NCBI GenBank assembly: GCA_002751075.1
Contig: NAOQ01000248.1
Location: 51,994 to 65,210 of the forward strand
Direction of reading: 5' to 3'
From: Ichthyophonus hoferi
Lineage: Eukaryota; Opisthokonta; Ichthyosporea; Ichthyophonida; Ichthyophonidae
DNA length: 13,217 nt
Position 1 is the first letter of the stretch. Each line of letters starts with the position of its first letter. The notes beneath the pieces were generated by a model that was not told the DNA's origin, did not search any database, and was given only the letters and a program-made list of their open reading frames with translations. This document shows, one piece after another, positions 1 through 8,540 of the stretch. Position numbers and translations under genes: made by a program.

Positions 1-27
<27 letters not shown>
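1..27. repeat. (AT)n microsatellite in upstream intron
   Basis: A pure AT dinucleotide run opens the window. Positions 1-238 look intronic: AT-rich with no coding similarity, ending in the acceptor before exon a at 239. Confidence 0.9.
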
Positions 28-34
<7 letters not shown>

Positions 35-238
35 TATTGATATATAAATAGCTATATGAAAGATAAACCAATCAAGAGAGAGATAAGTAATAGTTATATT
101 ATATCATACTAAGATATAATACAATGTAAATTTACAATGAAATATAGTAAGACTAAACAAAACATAGCATAGAAAAATACAGTAGCATATAATATAATAC
201 ACCATAACACTCAACACGTATTGGATGGGATGTAACAG

Positions 239-361
239 GTGGTTGCGTTTAATTGGACTACATTCCTGCCCTTCTTTGGTACGACTGTATACGGATTGGA
301 GGGCATAGCCATGGTGTTACCTATAGAACAGGCTATGAAGGAAAAGGAGAAATTACCTAGG
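239..361 (+). other. SLC36-type gene, exon a (41 codons)
   Basis: The acceptor is tgtaacag and the donor is gtaagg at 362. The exon reads VVAFNWTTFLPFFGTTVYGL and continues EGIAMVLPIEQAMKEKEKLPR. It holds one membrane helix with the family's FFG and EG motifs, followed by a charged Lys/Glu-rich loop. Confidence 0.9.
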
Positions 362-2705
362 GTAAGGAGGTTGTAGGATAGTGTAGTGGGGTATAGGATG
401 GTATAGGATAGTATAGTAGGGTTTAGAATGGTATAGTATGGTATAGGATAGGATAGGATAGGATGGTATATATAATACTATTGTATTTTGTATTATTATA
501 TTATATTATATTATATTATAATGTAATAATATAATAATATAATACCCTAAGACTCTAATAATCTAATGCTATGACGATGTATACACAATATAATATAACA
601 ATATAATAATATCATAGTGTAATAATATAATAACGTAAAATGACATAGCCATATAGTAGTATCATAATGTAGTAACATAGCATTACAATGCTCTAATACC
701 CTATACCCTACTACCCTCCAGGTGCTATCTGGGTGTATGTTTGCTATCATCCTTCTTATGGGATCATTTGGCACACTGAGCTATATTACATTTGGTGACC
801 AGACTGAATCTATTATAACCCTGAATATGGGCACTTCTAAGGAAGAAAACGCGGTATGATTAGATGGGAGTTGTTATGGAGAGGGGTGTAAAATAATGTG
901 TAAGGAGTAGGACTGAAGGAAATGAAGATATTATAATATAGTATGATATAATATAATATAATGTAATATAGTATACTACTATACTTAAATATAATATAAA
1001 CACGATGTCATGGGTATACGTGATTGTAATTGGTGTATTTTTGATTGGCTTTTTCAAAGGTATACTATGATGTGATTAGATGGTATATTTAATAGATCTA
1101 TCTGAAATGTTTAAGTGGACAAATGATGATAAGACATTAATTAATTAATCTAGATGGTATGCAGTCGGTTGTTATTGGTTTTATAAATTAACATTAATTG
1201 GCAGGCTTTAACGTGTTAATACATGATTTTTTCCAAATTAAAGGCCGTGAAAGTATAATTGTAATTTCTTATAGGTTGATTTTAGCTCTATCCATTAAAT
1301 AATTAAATAATTACTACTCACTACAGTCAAAGAGCTGATTATAAAAGCCTGATTACTCAGTAGATATAAACGCGTACAGATTAACCCCTACTCAACATTC
1401 CTCTCCTTCTCCCTCTCCTCATTTAATCACAGGTAGTGAGTATAATTAAACTCGCCTATTGTGTGGCTATCATTTTTACCTTTCCTCTAATGATGTTCCC
1501 TAGTTGTAAGGTAGGTAACCCGTTAGTGTTATATTATATTAACCTGTGGTTTTCTTACTTTAACTTTTATTTTTAAGGTTATTTGGTTTGTTTTACTTTA
1601 TGTTTATGCTTTTTCTTATTTTTATTAATATTCTATTATAATGTAATGTAATAGTATGCATATAATTATAGTGTATCTATCCTCTGACCGAGACATACAT
1701 GTATAAGTAGATATGTAGGTGTTTACAGGTATCTGCCTGCACACACTGACACCCATTATGTACCCTCTCTACCTCCTTCTCCCTTCGCCTCCCTCTTCTA
1801 GATTATTGAACGTAGACTATTTAAACATGAGCGTCATTCAGGGAAAAAATGGTCTAAAAACGCTACCCGCCTCTGTCTAGTTTTAATATGCTGTGGGATA
1901 GCTGTTATTGGTGCAGAGCATGTATGTAAATGGTTTGATTGGCTATTTTAAAACTATATGGGTCAATGTACACGTATTGGAATATATAATTAATTAATTG
2001 ATTGATTGATTAGCAAGCTCATAATTACCATGTTAGCAAACGGTCTAATCGGCCAATTATTTTAAAGCTATATTGTTTAACCACATACGCCAATCCTCTC
2101 TTTGTATTTAATTTATTAATTAATGAATGGATAACAAGATCATTCTCATCCCTGCCATCTGGCTGCTAGCCAACCTAACTATTTTAAATGTGTATTTTAT
2201 TATTACACTTGGATTTATTAATAATCATTGTTATTCGTTGTAATTATTAGTCATTAGTAGTCATAAATAGTTATCCATATTAATTAATATTAATTAATAT
2301 TAAGTAGTAGTAATTAATGGTGTGATCTTTACAGGTAGATAACTTTGTGTCTATAGTTGGTGCTGTCTGTTGTACTCCATTGGCCTTCATATTCCCAGCC
2401 TTATTCCATTTAAAGGTAGGGTTGGATTGGTTGAGGGAGTGTTATAATTTTAATGTTAATTCTCTTTTTATTTTGTACTTTTACCTTATTTACTGTCTTT
2501 CTTACTGTAAGTATATATGTGTGTATGTATGCGTATATATATACTAACTACTACAATTATATTATACACACTGGTGAATTTTAGCGAAGGTATTTTATAA
2601 TTTTTAATAATAGGTAGATAGATCACTCTAGGGTATATGTTTATGTATTTAAAGAAAAGGCATGCAAAAGCAATAATTGATGACTAGAATAATAAGTTGC
2701 ATTTA

Positions 2706-2736
<31 letters not shown>

Positions 2737-3073
2737 AGTTATTATAAAAAATGGATGAGTACCAGATCAAATATAATTAACAGTTTATAGCGATTTCTTT
2801 TTTGACTACCAAACGCATGATTATAGGCATAGTTATAGTTATAGTTACACCTCACTATTACTATCACAGATTTGCTGTAAAGGAGAAGGTAGCTGGGCCT
2901 ACTTCAACCATAACCACCGCAAACTGCGTCTGGCGTATGCAATAGATGTATTTATTATAGTATTTGGAACTATTGCTATGGCATTAGCATTTGTTATTGC
3001 TGTTACTAGTTGGATTGAAGCTGGGCCTCCACACCAACCACAATGTGATCATGCTATAAGATATTGGCCATAG
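239..3073 (+). CDS. SLC36-type proton-coupled amino-acid transporter, C-terminal half (six exons, 5' end outside window)
   Basis: Exons at 239-361, 722-853, 1433-1510, 1802-1921, 2335-2415 and 2870-3073 join in one frame to about 245 residues and a TAG stop. The family moves small neutral amino acids with protons across plasma or lysosomal/vacuolar membranes. Visible matches are FFGTTVYGLEGIAMVLPIE (the family's FFGTA-F-FEG--VVLPLE helix), GSFGTLSYITFGD followed by SIITLN (family G-LGY--FG---SITLNLP), FTFPLMMFP and FVSIVGAVCCTPLAFIFP (family lv-SlvGs---aLa-i-P). Six hydrophobic segments fit the last half of an 11-helix transporter. The tail after the last helix is short, about 20 residues, rich in Pro, His and Gln. 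All five complete introns are GT-AG and phase 0. The exons are clearly less AT-rich than the introns. No break was seen, so the gene looks functional. The start codon and first helices lie upstream. The exact paralogue (SLC36A1-4 or AVT3-like) cannot be told. Confidence 0.9.
362..721 (+). repeat. Intron a-b, filled with GGATA/TATAGG minisatellite and ATT-rich arrays
   Basis: Positions about 370-470 are a purine-rich array of TATAGGATA and GGTATAG units, with four tandem GGATA copies near 445-466. Positions about 480-545 are TTATA repeats. Positions about 590-670 are AATATAATA repeats. The last 25 bases before the acceptor are the inverse complement of the first array. The intron is 360 bp. 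Confidence 0.8.
722..853 (+). other. SLC36-type gene, exon b (44 codons)
   Basis: The acceptor is ccctccag and the donor is gtatga at 854. The exon carries the helix FAIILLMGSFGTLSYITFGD and then the SIITLNMG motif typical of SLC36 proteins. It ends in a short polar loop, SKEENA. Confidence 0.92.
854..1432 (+). other. Intron b-c, no gene seen
   Basis: This 579-bp intron starts gtatga and ends aatcacag. It contains a TATAATA-type low-complexity run at about 925-1000 and scattered TTAATTAA tracts near 1137-1150. Just before the acceptor there is a clear pyrimidine tract (ctccttctccctctcctc). Minus-strand open frames here are only AT-repeat artefacts. Confidence 0.75.
1433..1510 (+). other. SLC36-type gene, exon c (26 codons)
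   Basis: The acceptor is aatcacag and the donor is gtaggt at 1511. The exon encodes almost exactly one helix, IIKLAYCVAIIFTFPLMMFP, ending SCK. The TFPL-MFP stretch corresponds to the family's TYPLQFYVP-like helix. Confidence 0.88.
1802..1921 (+). other. SLC36-type gene, exon d (40 codons)
   Basis: The acceptor is ccctcttctag and the donor is gtatgt at 1922. The exon begins with a basic loop (IIERRLFKHERHSGKKW). It then has a helix, RLCLVLICCGIAVIGAEH, at the place of the family's Arg-led helix. Confidence 0.87.
1922..2334 (+). other. Intron d-e, TTAA/GATT low-complexity with diverged internal repeats
   Basis: This 413-bp intron carries TTAATTAA and GATTGATT tracts near 1988-2011 and ATTAATTAAT runs near 2279-2303. 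A phrase around TATTTTAAA recurs near 1946, 2059 and 2178, with partly matching flanks. This suggests an old tandem duplication. Confidence 0.55.
2335..2415 (+). other. SLC36-type gene, exon e (27 codons)
   Basis: The acceptor is gatctttacag and the donor is gtaggg at 2416. The exon encodes VDNFVSIVGAVCCTPLAFIF and then PALFHLK. This matches the conserved penultimate helix region (SlvGs...aLa-iiPpllh). Confidence 0.9.
2717..2737. repeat. (GGT)n microsatellite in the last intron
   Basis: About seven tandem GGT units lie in the 454-bp last intron (2416-2869). The rest of that intron is AT-rich and includes a short ATAGTT run near 2829-2845. No other feature was seen in it. Confidence 0.85.
2870..3073 (+). 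other. SLC36-type gene, last exon (67 codons plus TAG)
   Basis: The acceptor is actatcacag. The exon opens with a polar loop (CCKGEGSWAYFNHNHRKLRL). A final long helix follows (AIDVFIIVFGTIAMALAFVI) and a 20-residue tail ending RYWP. The stop TAG is followed at once by a TA dinucleotide run. Confidence 0.88.
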
Positions 3074-3755
3074 ATATATATATATATACGTATAGGTAGA
3101 TATACATGTGCATACCTTAGACAGATAATTATATATGGTTATGTTTTTGTTTATAATATTAGATATATATTTACATGTATGTGCATAGACATATAGACAC
3201 GCATACGTAAACATACATGCATACATACCTTGTGGTATCATATTCCTTATCTCTTGTCTTGTGTAACTTATATAATAATGGATCTACGTATACAACATTG
3301 GTCAAAGATAATCATAGTCGTAATTAATTAATTCATTAATTATAGGTTGTTAGTTTATTTATGGGCTAAGATCTACAAGGAATGTATCACAATAGTATAT
3401 GTAGAACAGTTGTGTAGTAATATTCTCTTAATAATTTATATTGATTATTTTCTGTGGGAGAAGCAACCAATGACTACAGCTAGTTAAAATAAGTTATTGA
3501 TTAAAATTAAACTACCCAGTACATACATACACAAAGGCTATTGGCCATAATTTTATAATTTAATGGCAGTAAGGACTGTTCCTAGCGTGAATTTACCAAT
3601 ACTGCTTAAACAGTAAACAAAAACGAAATATGTATAGATCAATATGTATTATTTTTAAAAAACCAGTAGTCTTGATACTATCATATAGATTAGGTGTAGG
3701 TCTGCTACCACAATATATATACTATTGGGAATAAAATTTGTCTTGGTGTTACTAA
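3074..3755 (+). other. 3' flank / 3' UTR of the transporter gene, no gene seen
   Basis: A TA dinucleotide run (3074-3088) follows the stop codon directly. Then come ATACATG/ATACGTA-rich stretches (about 3090-3235) and an ATTAATTAATT tract near 3321-3346. No canonical AATAAA occurs in the first 600 bases after the stop. An ATTAAA at about 3499 is the nearest plausible variant poly(A) signal. The transcript end is therefore not determined. Confidence 0.5.
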
Positions 3756-4190
3756 GTTCAATCCGGCTGTTGTCTTTAGGTAGTCTACAAGCTGAAGCAC
3801 TTGCTAACTGCTCCTCAATCTCACGTTGTTGATATAGAGCTATAGCATCCCTATCAAACTTGATTAGGAGGTAACGTCTTTTAGTTCTAGGAGTAAGCGA
3901 ATATAATAAAAATAAATAAAAGAATTGTTCAGAGTTGTAGAGATCTCAGATGTTGGTAGGCCTGGGCCTGCTTCAGCTGGCAAAATTACTCTCGAGGGTT
4001 GGGCACTCATTGTAGGGAATGTGCTCAAGTTACGACTAATCTTTATATGCTTCTGTACACTGAGATAGCTTTGAGAACCTGGGGCTGCCAAAGTTTCTTG
4101 ATATGCTATTGCTTTCCTATTGAGATTGACAATAGTAACATAACGCTCGGAATTGTTTGGGTAGTTAGTGCAAGGTGTTGAAGTAAAAAA
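3756..4190 (-). pseudogene. Decayed coding-like stretch, left copy of a 9-kb-spaced direct repeat
   Basis: On the minus strand this gives readable protein, for example NYPNNSERYVTIVNLNRK and further on a charged, helix-like segment with YQQREIEEQLASASA. The part at about 3920-4185 matches 12869-13150 in the same orientation, at roughly 80% by eye over its best 110 bases. It is broken. Differences between the copies fall on all codon positions, which fits neutral decay rather than constraint. I do not recognise the family. It probably belongs to the same mobile or virus-like element as the tract at the right of the window. Confidence 0.5.
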
Positions 4191-4801
4191 TTAGTGTTTA
4201 ACGATTTTAGGTGGTAGTAAAAAACTTAACGTGATTAGGTTCAAATCATTTACTAAATAATAATTACAAAACGATGGAGCTCAAAGTTATTTCTCTTTCT
4301 AATTTTTTATCATGCTTATAACTATATTTATTATTAGTTGCTTTCGTTTCCTTTATCCTTGCTGCAACCTCCACTTTTTTGTGGGTGTCAATCATAGCTT
4401 AGCTGTGTTCAATAATGTCAATGGGACTGATCGTAAAGATCGTTATTGGCTAATACAATTCACGAAAGGTTACAGAGATCTACTAGAATTATCTGACCCT
4501 ATCTTGATACTCAAATACTGTTGTATCCTCATTTGAATGGCTCATTAACTAATTGCCTCATTAATATTATTCATACATGTGCTCACATACTAGTTATTGA
4601 CAAATCAATTTACCTGGTAAGTAACGTTGTGCAATTAACAAATGTAAGACTAGTCATTTCATCAGCCGTTTGTTATCAGGCCTTCAGATGAATTATGTAT
4701 TCATTCGGAGTAAATTGCCTTGTAACTGATTCGTACCTTAGTCTGCAGTGTGGGACGAAAGTGATATGTACCGACCAGGACAGTCATGAATATTTTGGAT
4801 A
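4191..4801 (-). other. Likely LTR and flank of the minus-strand copia remnant
   Basis: This stretch has no convincing gene. It follows directly, on the minus strand, the purine tract that closes the copia remnant (4802-4810), so its upper part should be the 3' LTR. The far end of the LTR could not be fixed, because no second copy lies in the window for comparison. The plus-strand open frame at 4312-4536 has no recognisable motif and is judged chance. Confidence 0.4.
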
Positions 4802-5751
4802 CTCCCCCACAAGCTCAATGATTTGAGTGTTGAGGTTGTAGAAGAGAAAAAATTATGGCCCTGATACAATTGCCCACAAACCACAGGGGCTGCCTAGGGA
4901 GACATAAACCTAAGGTTTTGGGGCCAGGAGAAGAAGACGCATAGCTTGTTGAAAGGGGTACAGTGTTTGGCACTTGGTGAAGCAGTCAGCCGCTTGGTCC
5001 TTACTAAATATTCCACTCACGTCTATGCCGTTGTTGCTGACGGCTTTCCCGATGTAATGACACCTTAAGATAATGTGATACAAATTTTTAGGTACACACT
5101 TTTAGGAACTCAAATGGATGCCCGAGGTCTTTTTCCCATATAATAGTACACGTCCTGAATCTAATCCCATTCTATCATCCAAAATGCCAGTGAGGTAAGC
5201 TACTTGCTGACAGCATGTTGAGATTGCAATGCATCTACATTCACAGCTTGATAATGCAGTTACAGATTGTTTCTTGATTAACCAATCTATTAAACCACCT
5301 ATGATTAATATAGCATACCCGGTAGTAGATTTTCGATTTCCGTAATGCTTGTTGAAAAAGTCAGCATTGGAGTAGGCAGTCATTTTTATGGGTACTGGGT
5401 GATGATATACAATGGTATCCTCACTGTACATGTTGAGATACCTCAAGAAATGTTGATGTTATAGCATCTCATAGTGATGCGTATTTGGTTTTGCCATGTA
5501 TCTTGATAATATGGACACTGTAAATAAGATATCAGCTCTAGAGCTATTGGCAATCCAATTTAGGCAACCCATTACTGCACTGTATGTAGTGCTATCACAA
5601 GAAATTTGATCTAGATCCTCAGAATTGGCGAGTTGGGCATGCTCTCCCAGGATGGGAGAATGTGTAGGATGGCCATTGTGGTGACCGTAACTCTGCATGA
5701 GCTCCTAGATGTAGCCGAACTGACTAAGAGTAATGCAGCCGGTTTCCAGTC
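4802..5751 (-). mobile_element. Ty1/copia LTR retrotransposon remnant (end of RT, RNase H, polypurine tract)
   Basis: Read on the minus strand, the parts come in the expected copia order. The region of about 5460-5745 is the end of reverse transcriptase: YSAVMGCLNWIANSSRADIL, matching the family's Y-s-vG-LnyiA--tRPDI, then LSRYMAKPNTHH. The region of about 5100-5450 is RNase H: YSNADF, NRKSTTGYAI and ALSSCE, matching YsDaDwa, dRkStsGy and aLSs-EaEy. The region of about 4890-5095 is the usual tail (HYIGKAV...ADCFTK). A GTGGGGGAG purine tract then lies at 4802-4810. The element is old, with a few breaks, and lacks gag, protease, integrase and the first part of RT. Its 5' side ends abruptly at the plus-strand LTR element starting at 5752. 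Confidence 0.85.
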
Positions 5752-5979
5752 TGTTAAAACAGGAATATTTAATTAATTTGAGTATTTCTTTATATAGCTA
5801 TAATCATTTAGTATTATTAGCAATTATTATTACATATGTATTTTGGAAAAAATAGTTTGTGCAATCAGTTGTTGTTAAATGGCAGTCCAAGATGGCCAAT
5901 CAACATTAAACTAGCCAATGGCAGAGGCCCTGCGACTAGTGAATAAACCATTTCAGATCGTGCTTTGCGGTCCAAATAA
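5752..5979 (+). repeat. 5' LTR, first part
   Basis: This aligns with 7522-7750. Shared phrases include ATTATTAGCAATTATTATTA, CCAATGGCAGAGG and CCTGCGACTA. The similarity stops at TCCAAATAA and resumes about 0.8 kb later. Confidence 0.75.
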
Positions 5980-6788
5980 AACTTTGTGTTTCAAGATCGC
6001 CAACCACAGATGAATAAGAAGGTTCGATCGTGGCTCAAGATAATAGGTTGTTGCATAGTGATTTATTGCATGATGTCCTAATTAAATAATCTCTTTTATT
6101 TCAGATAATCAAATATTATTCTACAATAAGTAGAATGATTCTTGTCATAGTATGCAGTATATGAATGCTATTACATCATAGAGGAATTGGGTTAATTCAC
6201 CATCTAAATAGGAACATAATATAATAGTAGTTAAGTATTGTGGAGATCAGATAACATCAGATAATTCTAGTGAGTCTCTGTGATATACCGTGAGTTCAAT
6301 TACTTAATACGAATAGTTATGATTGGCCCTATTTACGTTATTAAACTTAGAAGTATTGGTGTTAACTAGAAAGTTAAAATTACAGTGTTTTTGTAATATC
6401 TAGTTCACCGTGGGCACTCACATCCTATAATCAGTGTCCAAACCTTTCGTTCGTTCAGAAGTCGGAAAACTAAATACTGACACTAGATAGTGATAATAGT
6501 ATTTATTTACATAGTAATATAGCCCCCCCTTAATTATCGATCTCATTGTAAAATTTCCATAATTGCACCTTCTGAATTAGAGCAGAAATATAATTACAAC
6601 AGCCAGTTACCTAGTGAGTTAGTATATGGGCCTTCTATAGAGCCTCTATAACAACAACTTAGCCTTAAAAGTAGATTTGATCAAGTAATGATTACTAATA
6701 CTTGTCAAGCAATATTAACCAATACTAGTTATACAATTGGAGATCCCGGCAGCTGTGGACAAGTTAATAGAACTGACACGGTTTCTGA
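5980..6788. mobile_element. About 0.8-kb insertion inside the 5' LTR, family unknown
   Basis: The 3' LTR runs uninterrupted across this point (GATAATACATT at about 7746), so these bases are additional DNA in the 5' LTR. I see no open frame of note, no clear terminal inverted repeats and no convincing target duplication beyond 3-4 ambiguous bases. A small perfect hairpin (ATTCTAC, 5-base loop, GTAGAAT) lies at 6118-6136, and a run of eight C at about 6524-6531. Confidence 0.6.
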
Positions 6789-6875
6789 TACATTACTTAG
6801 GCATCCTGCCTAAGACAAGTTTTGGCGACTTTGTTTAATAATAAAAATTATATCTTAGCGTATCTGTACTCCTTG
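6789..6875 (+). repeat. 5' LTR, second part
   Basis: This resumes the LTR alignment with 7751 onward: TACATTACTTAGGCATCCTG against TACATTGCTTAGGTATCCTG, then TTTAATAATAAAAA and CTTAGC. The match fades after about 6866, so the end is approximate. Confidence 0.7.
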
Positions 6876-6895
6876 TATGCAAAGGGACATGTTAA

Positions 6896-6927
6896 CCCCC
6901 GCCCCTCCACCACCCCTCCCGCCCCCC
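6896..6927 (-). other. G-quadruplex-capable tract (C-rich on plus strand)
   Basis: The plus strand is almost pure C with short interruptions. The minus strand reads five runs of three to six G separated by loops of one to five bases, which satisfies the usual four-run G-quadruplex pattern. It lies just inside the internal region, beside the 5' LTR, in otherwise AT-rich DNA. Confidence 0.75.
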
Positions 6928-7269
6928 ATAATTCGCTATTCTCTCCTTCTAAACAAATATAGGTCAAAAGAACACTGTCTCTACTTATTATTCCCAACAT
7001 AGTAACAGAGAAAGCTTAAATAGTTTATCATGGTCACAAAACCGGGTAATTCTATTAAGTCAACAATTCAAAAATGACAAAAACACTTCATCCCAACCTG
7101 ACATCCTTCCACTGACCTCTACGTGTGGAGGACCAGTTTCATTACATCTACACATTGTGTTCAAATCTGCATTTGAACTATCAACATTTCCAGCTCTAAA
7201 GTGGTACCAAGGTAATGCGCAAACAACTGGGCAGCACCTACATATCACCTCAACCGCCAGCTGCCGGAC

Positions 7270-7360
7270 GCCAGATGCCAGAGCCTGCAATGGAGCCAGA
7301 GCCAGAGCCTACAACAGAGCCAGTGCCAGTACCAGTGCCAATGCCAGTGCCAGTGTCAGA
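7270..7360. repeat. Hexamer-based minisatellite (CCAGAG / CCAGTG units)
   Basis: About a dozen near-tandem 6-base units change from the CCAGAG type to the CCAGTG type along the array. In one plus frame they read as alternating Pro-Glu, then Pro-Val dipeptides (PEPEP...VPVPVPMPVPV). A second plus frame is also open across the array. The repeat sits in the internal region of the LTR element and could be a leftover of its coding region or a later expansion. Confidence 0.7.
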
Positions 7361-7512
7361 GCTAAATCAAGCACATTTTAGAATGTCTTTAGGAATTATC
7401 TAGTTCATTAAATGAGCCACAAGCCTACAGCTAAGTAGTCACCATGTTAACGTTCTTTTCATATTTTTTTATTATACTTTTTATACCCTAAGTGAAATAA
7501 TCTGCCTAGCCC

Positions 7513-7521
7513 AAGGGGAAG
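7513..7521 (+). other. Polypurine tract before the 3' LTR
   Basis: The tract AAGGGGAAG lies immediately upstream of TGTTAGAAC. This is the usual place of the plus-strand primer in LTR retrotransposons, and it fixes the element's orientation. Confidence 0.6.
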
Positions 7522-7845
7522 TGTTAGAACAAAAATATTTAATTTATTTGTGTATTTTTTTATATTACTATAATCATTTAATATTATTAGCAATTATTAT
7601 TACATATGTAGCCTAGAAAAATAGTTAGTGCAATCTATTGATGTTAAATGACAGTTCAAGATGATCGATCAAAGTTGAACCAACCAATGGCAGAGGTCCT
7701 GCGACTATTTAATAAGCCATTTCAGATCATATGTTTTGGGGTCCAGATAATACATTGCTTAGGTATCCTGCTTAAGATAAGTCCTGCTGACTTATTTAAT
7801 AATAAAAAGTATGCCTTAGCATACCGTGATAGTCTATATTATTAG
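7522..7845 (+). repeat. 3' LTR
   Basis: This is the full-length copy of the 5752 repeat, uninterrupted where the first copy carries its insertion. The clear match runs to about 7827; beyond that the end is uncertain. No exact CA end or target duplication was identified. Confidence 0.7.
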
Positions 7846-8540
7846 TCTTATGTAATCTTTGCGCTATCAACCTTGCTTTGTGAGCACTCACTTTTCCCTT
7901 GTCCTCATGCTTATTATAAGAACCCCATAGCAATGAGGATGGTGGTACTGGCTAATAGTCTTGAAACTGTACCATACTCATTGAGGCTGGCCAACTCCGC
8001 GCCCATGGTCCTAAACCATTAAGGCCTATTATGGGCCCTAAAGACCTGTTTAAAGTACTTGGGGTCTAGGATACCAGGAATGACCTGGTAAGGAGTAGTA
8101 TCCTGAGGGCAAGCAGCTGAAATAAATGCTACTTGCTCTCTCGCCTTGTGAAAAGCCACAGGGTACGTAGTCCCTAATATTGTTGTCAATGGCCTATTGT
8201 GACCTTGTTCCCTGTTCTTCTAAATTGGAATGTCTTCATCAAAGTAGCCTACATCTTCTTCTTGGGACTGGTCTTGATGTTCTTGGTATTGGCCATGTAG
8301 GTCGCCACATGCAGGAAAATGATAGTAATCTCCTACTAGCAGTATGCGAATTTGTTTACATGGGAGACTAGCAGCAAATCCTTTAGTTTTTTGCTAGCAT
8401 GTGAAGGAGGTATTGTCTATACCTTTTTCTCTCAATTAAGAGCTGAGTAATTGTGGGCTTGTTCATACAGATAGGATGTATAGGTCACAGGGGGAAGGTC
8501 ATCCTCAAAGTTTGACTGGGTAATGTCTTCACATGATGTT
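7846..8540 (-). pseudogene. Decayed minus-strand coding-like fragments, family unknown
   Basis: The minus strand has short protein-like stretches, for example AFHKAREQVAFISAACPQDT near 8070-8165 and GDYYHFPACGDLHGQYQ near 8270-8325, followed by an acidic run. There is no single long frame and several breaks. Base composition is richer in G+C than the DNA just to the right. The fragments probably belong to the same fossil element as the tract at 9.6-13.1 kb, but this is inference. Confidence 0.35.

Larger units (their letters stand above)
5752..7845 (+). mobile_element. Old LTR element with two LTRs, a short internal region and an insertion in its first LTR
   Basis: Two direct repeats begin TGTTAAAACA (5752) and TGTTAGAACA (7522) and align for about 310 bp. 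They differ at about one base in six over the first 235 bases, so the insertion is old if they were identical at integration. A purine tract (AAGGGGAAG, 7513-7521) sits just before the second LTR, as expected for second-strand priming on the plus strand. Only about 0.65 kb lies between the LTRs, with no recognisable pol, so it is a non-autonomous or internally deleted copy. TGTTAGAAC is a common LTR start and does not decide copia against gypsy. The LTR ends, primer site and target duplication could not be fixed. Confidence 0.7.

Noticed and set aside
445-466. GGATA array as a telomere-like repeat
   Set aside because: The unit is not a known telomere repeat. The array is short and sits inside an intron with other low-complexity DNA.
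2347-2547. Plus-strand 66-codon open frame as a separate small gene
   Set aside because: Its first part is exon e of the transporter in the same frame. The rest is intron read-through after the donor at 2416.
2984-3241. Minus-strand 85-codon open frame rich in Tyr, Ile and Cys
   Set aside because: It lies antisense to the last exon and the TA/ATACATG repeats of the 3' flank. The composition is that of low-complexity DNA.
4312-4536. Plus-strand 74-codon open frame as a gene
   Set aside because: No recognisable motif, and it lies in the probable LTR or flank of the copia remnant. A chance frame is more likely.
6029-6041. GGTTCGATCG as a tRNA-type B box of a SINE in the LTR insertion
   Set aside because: No matching A box at the right distance upstream, no tRNA-like fold and no A-rich tail or clear target duplication.
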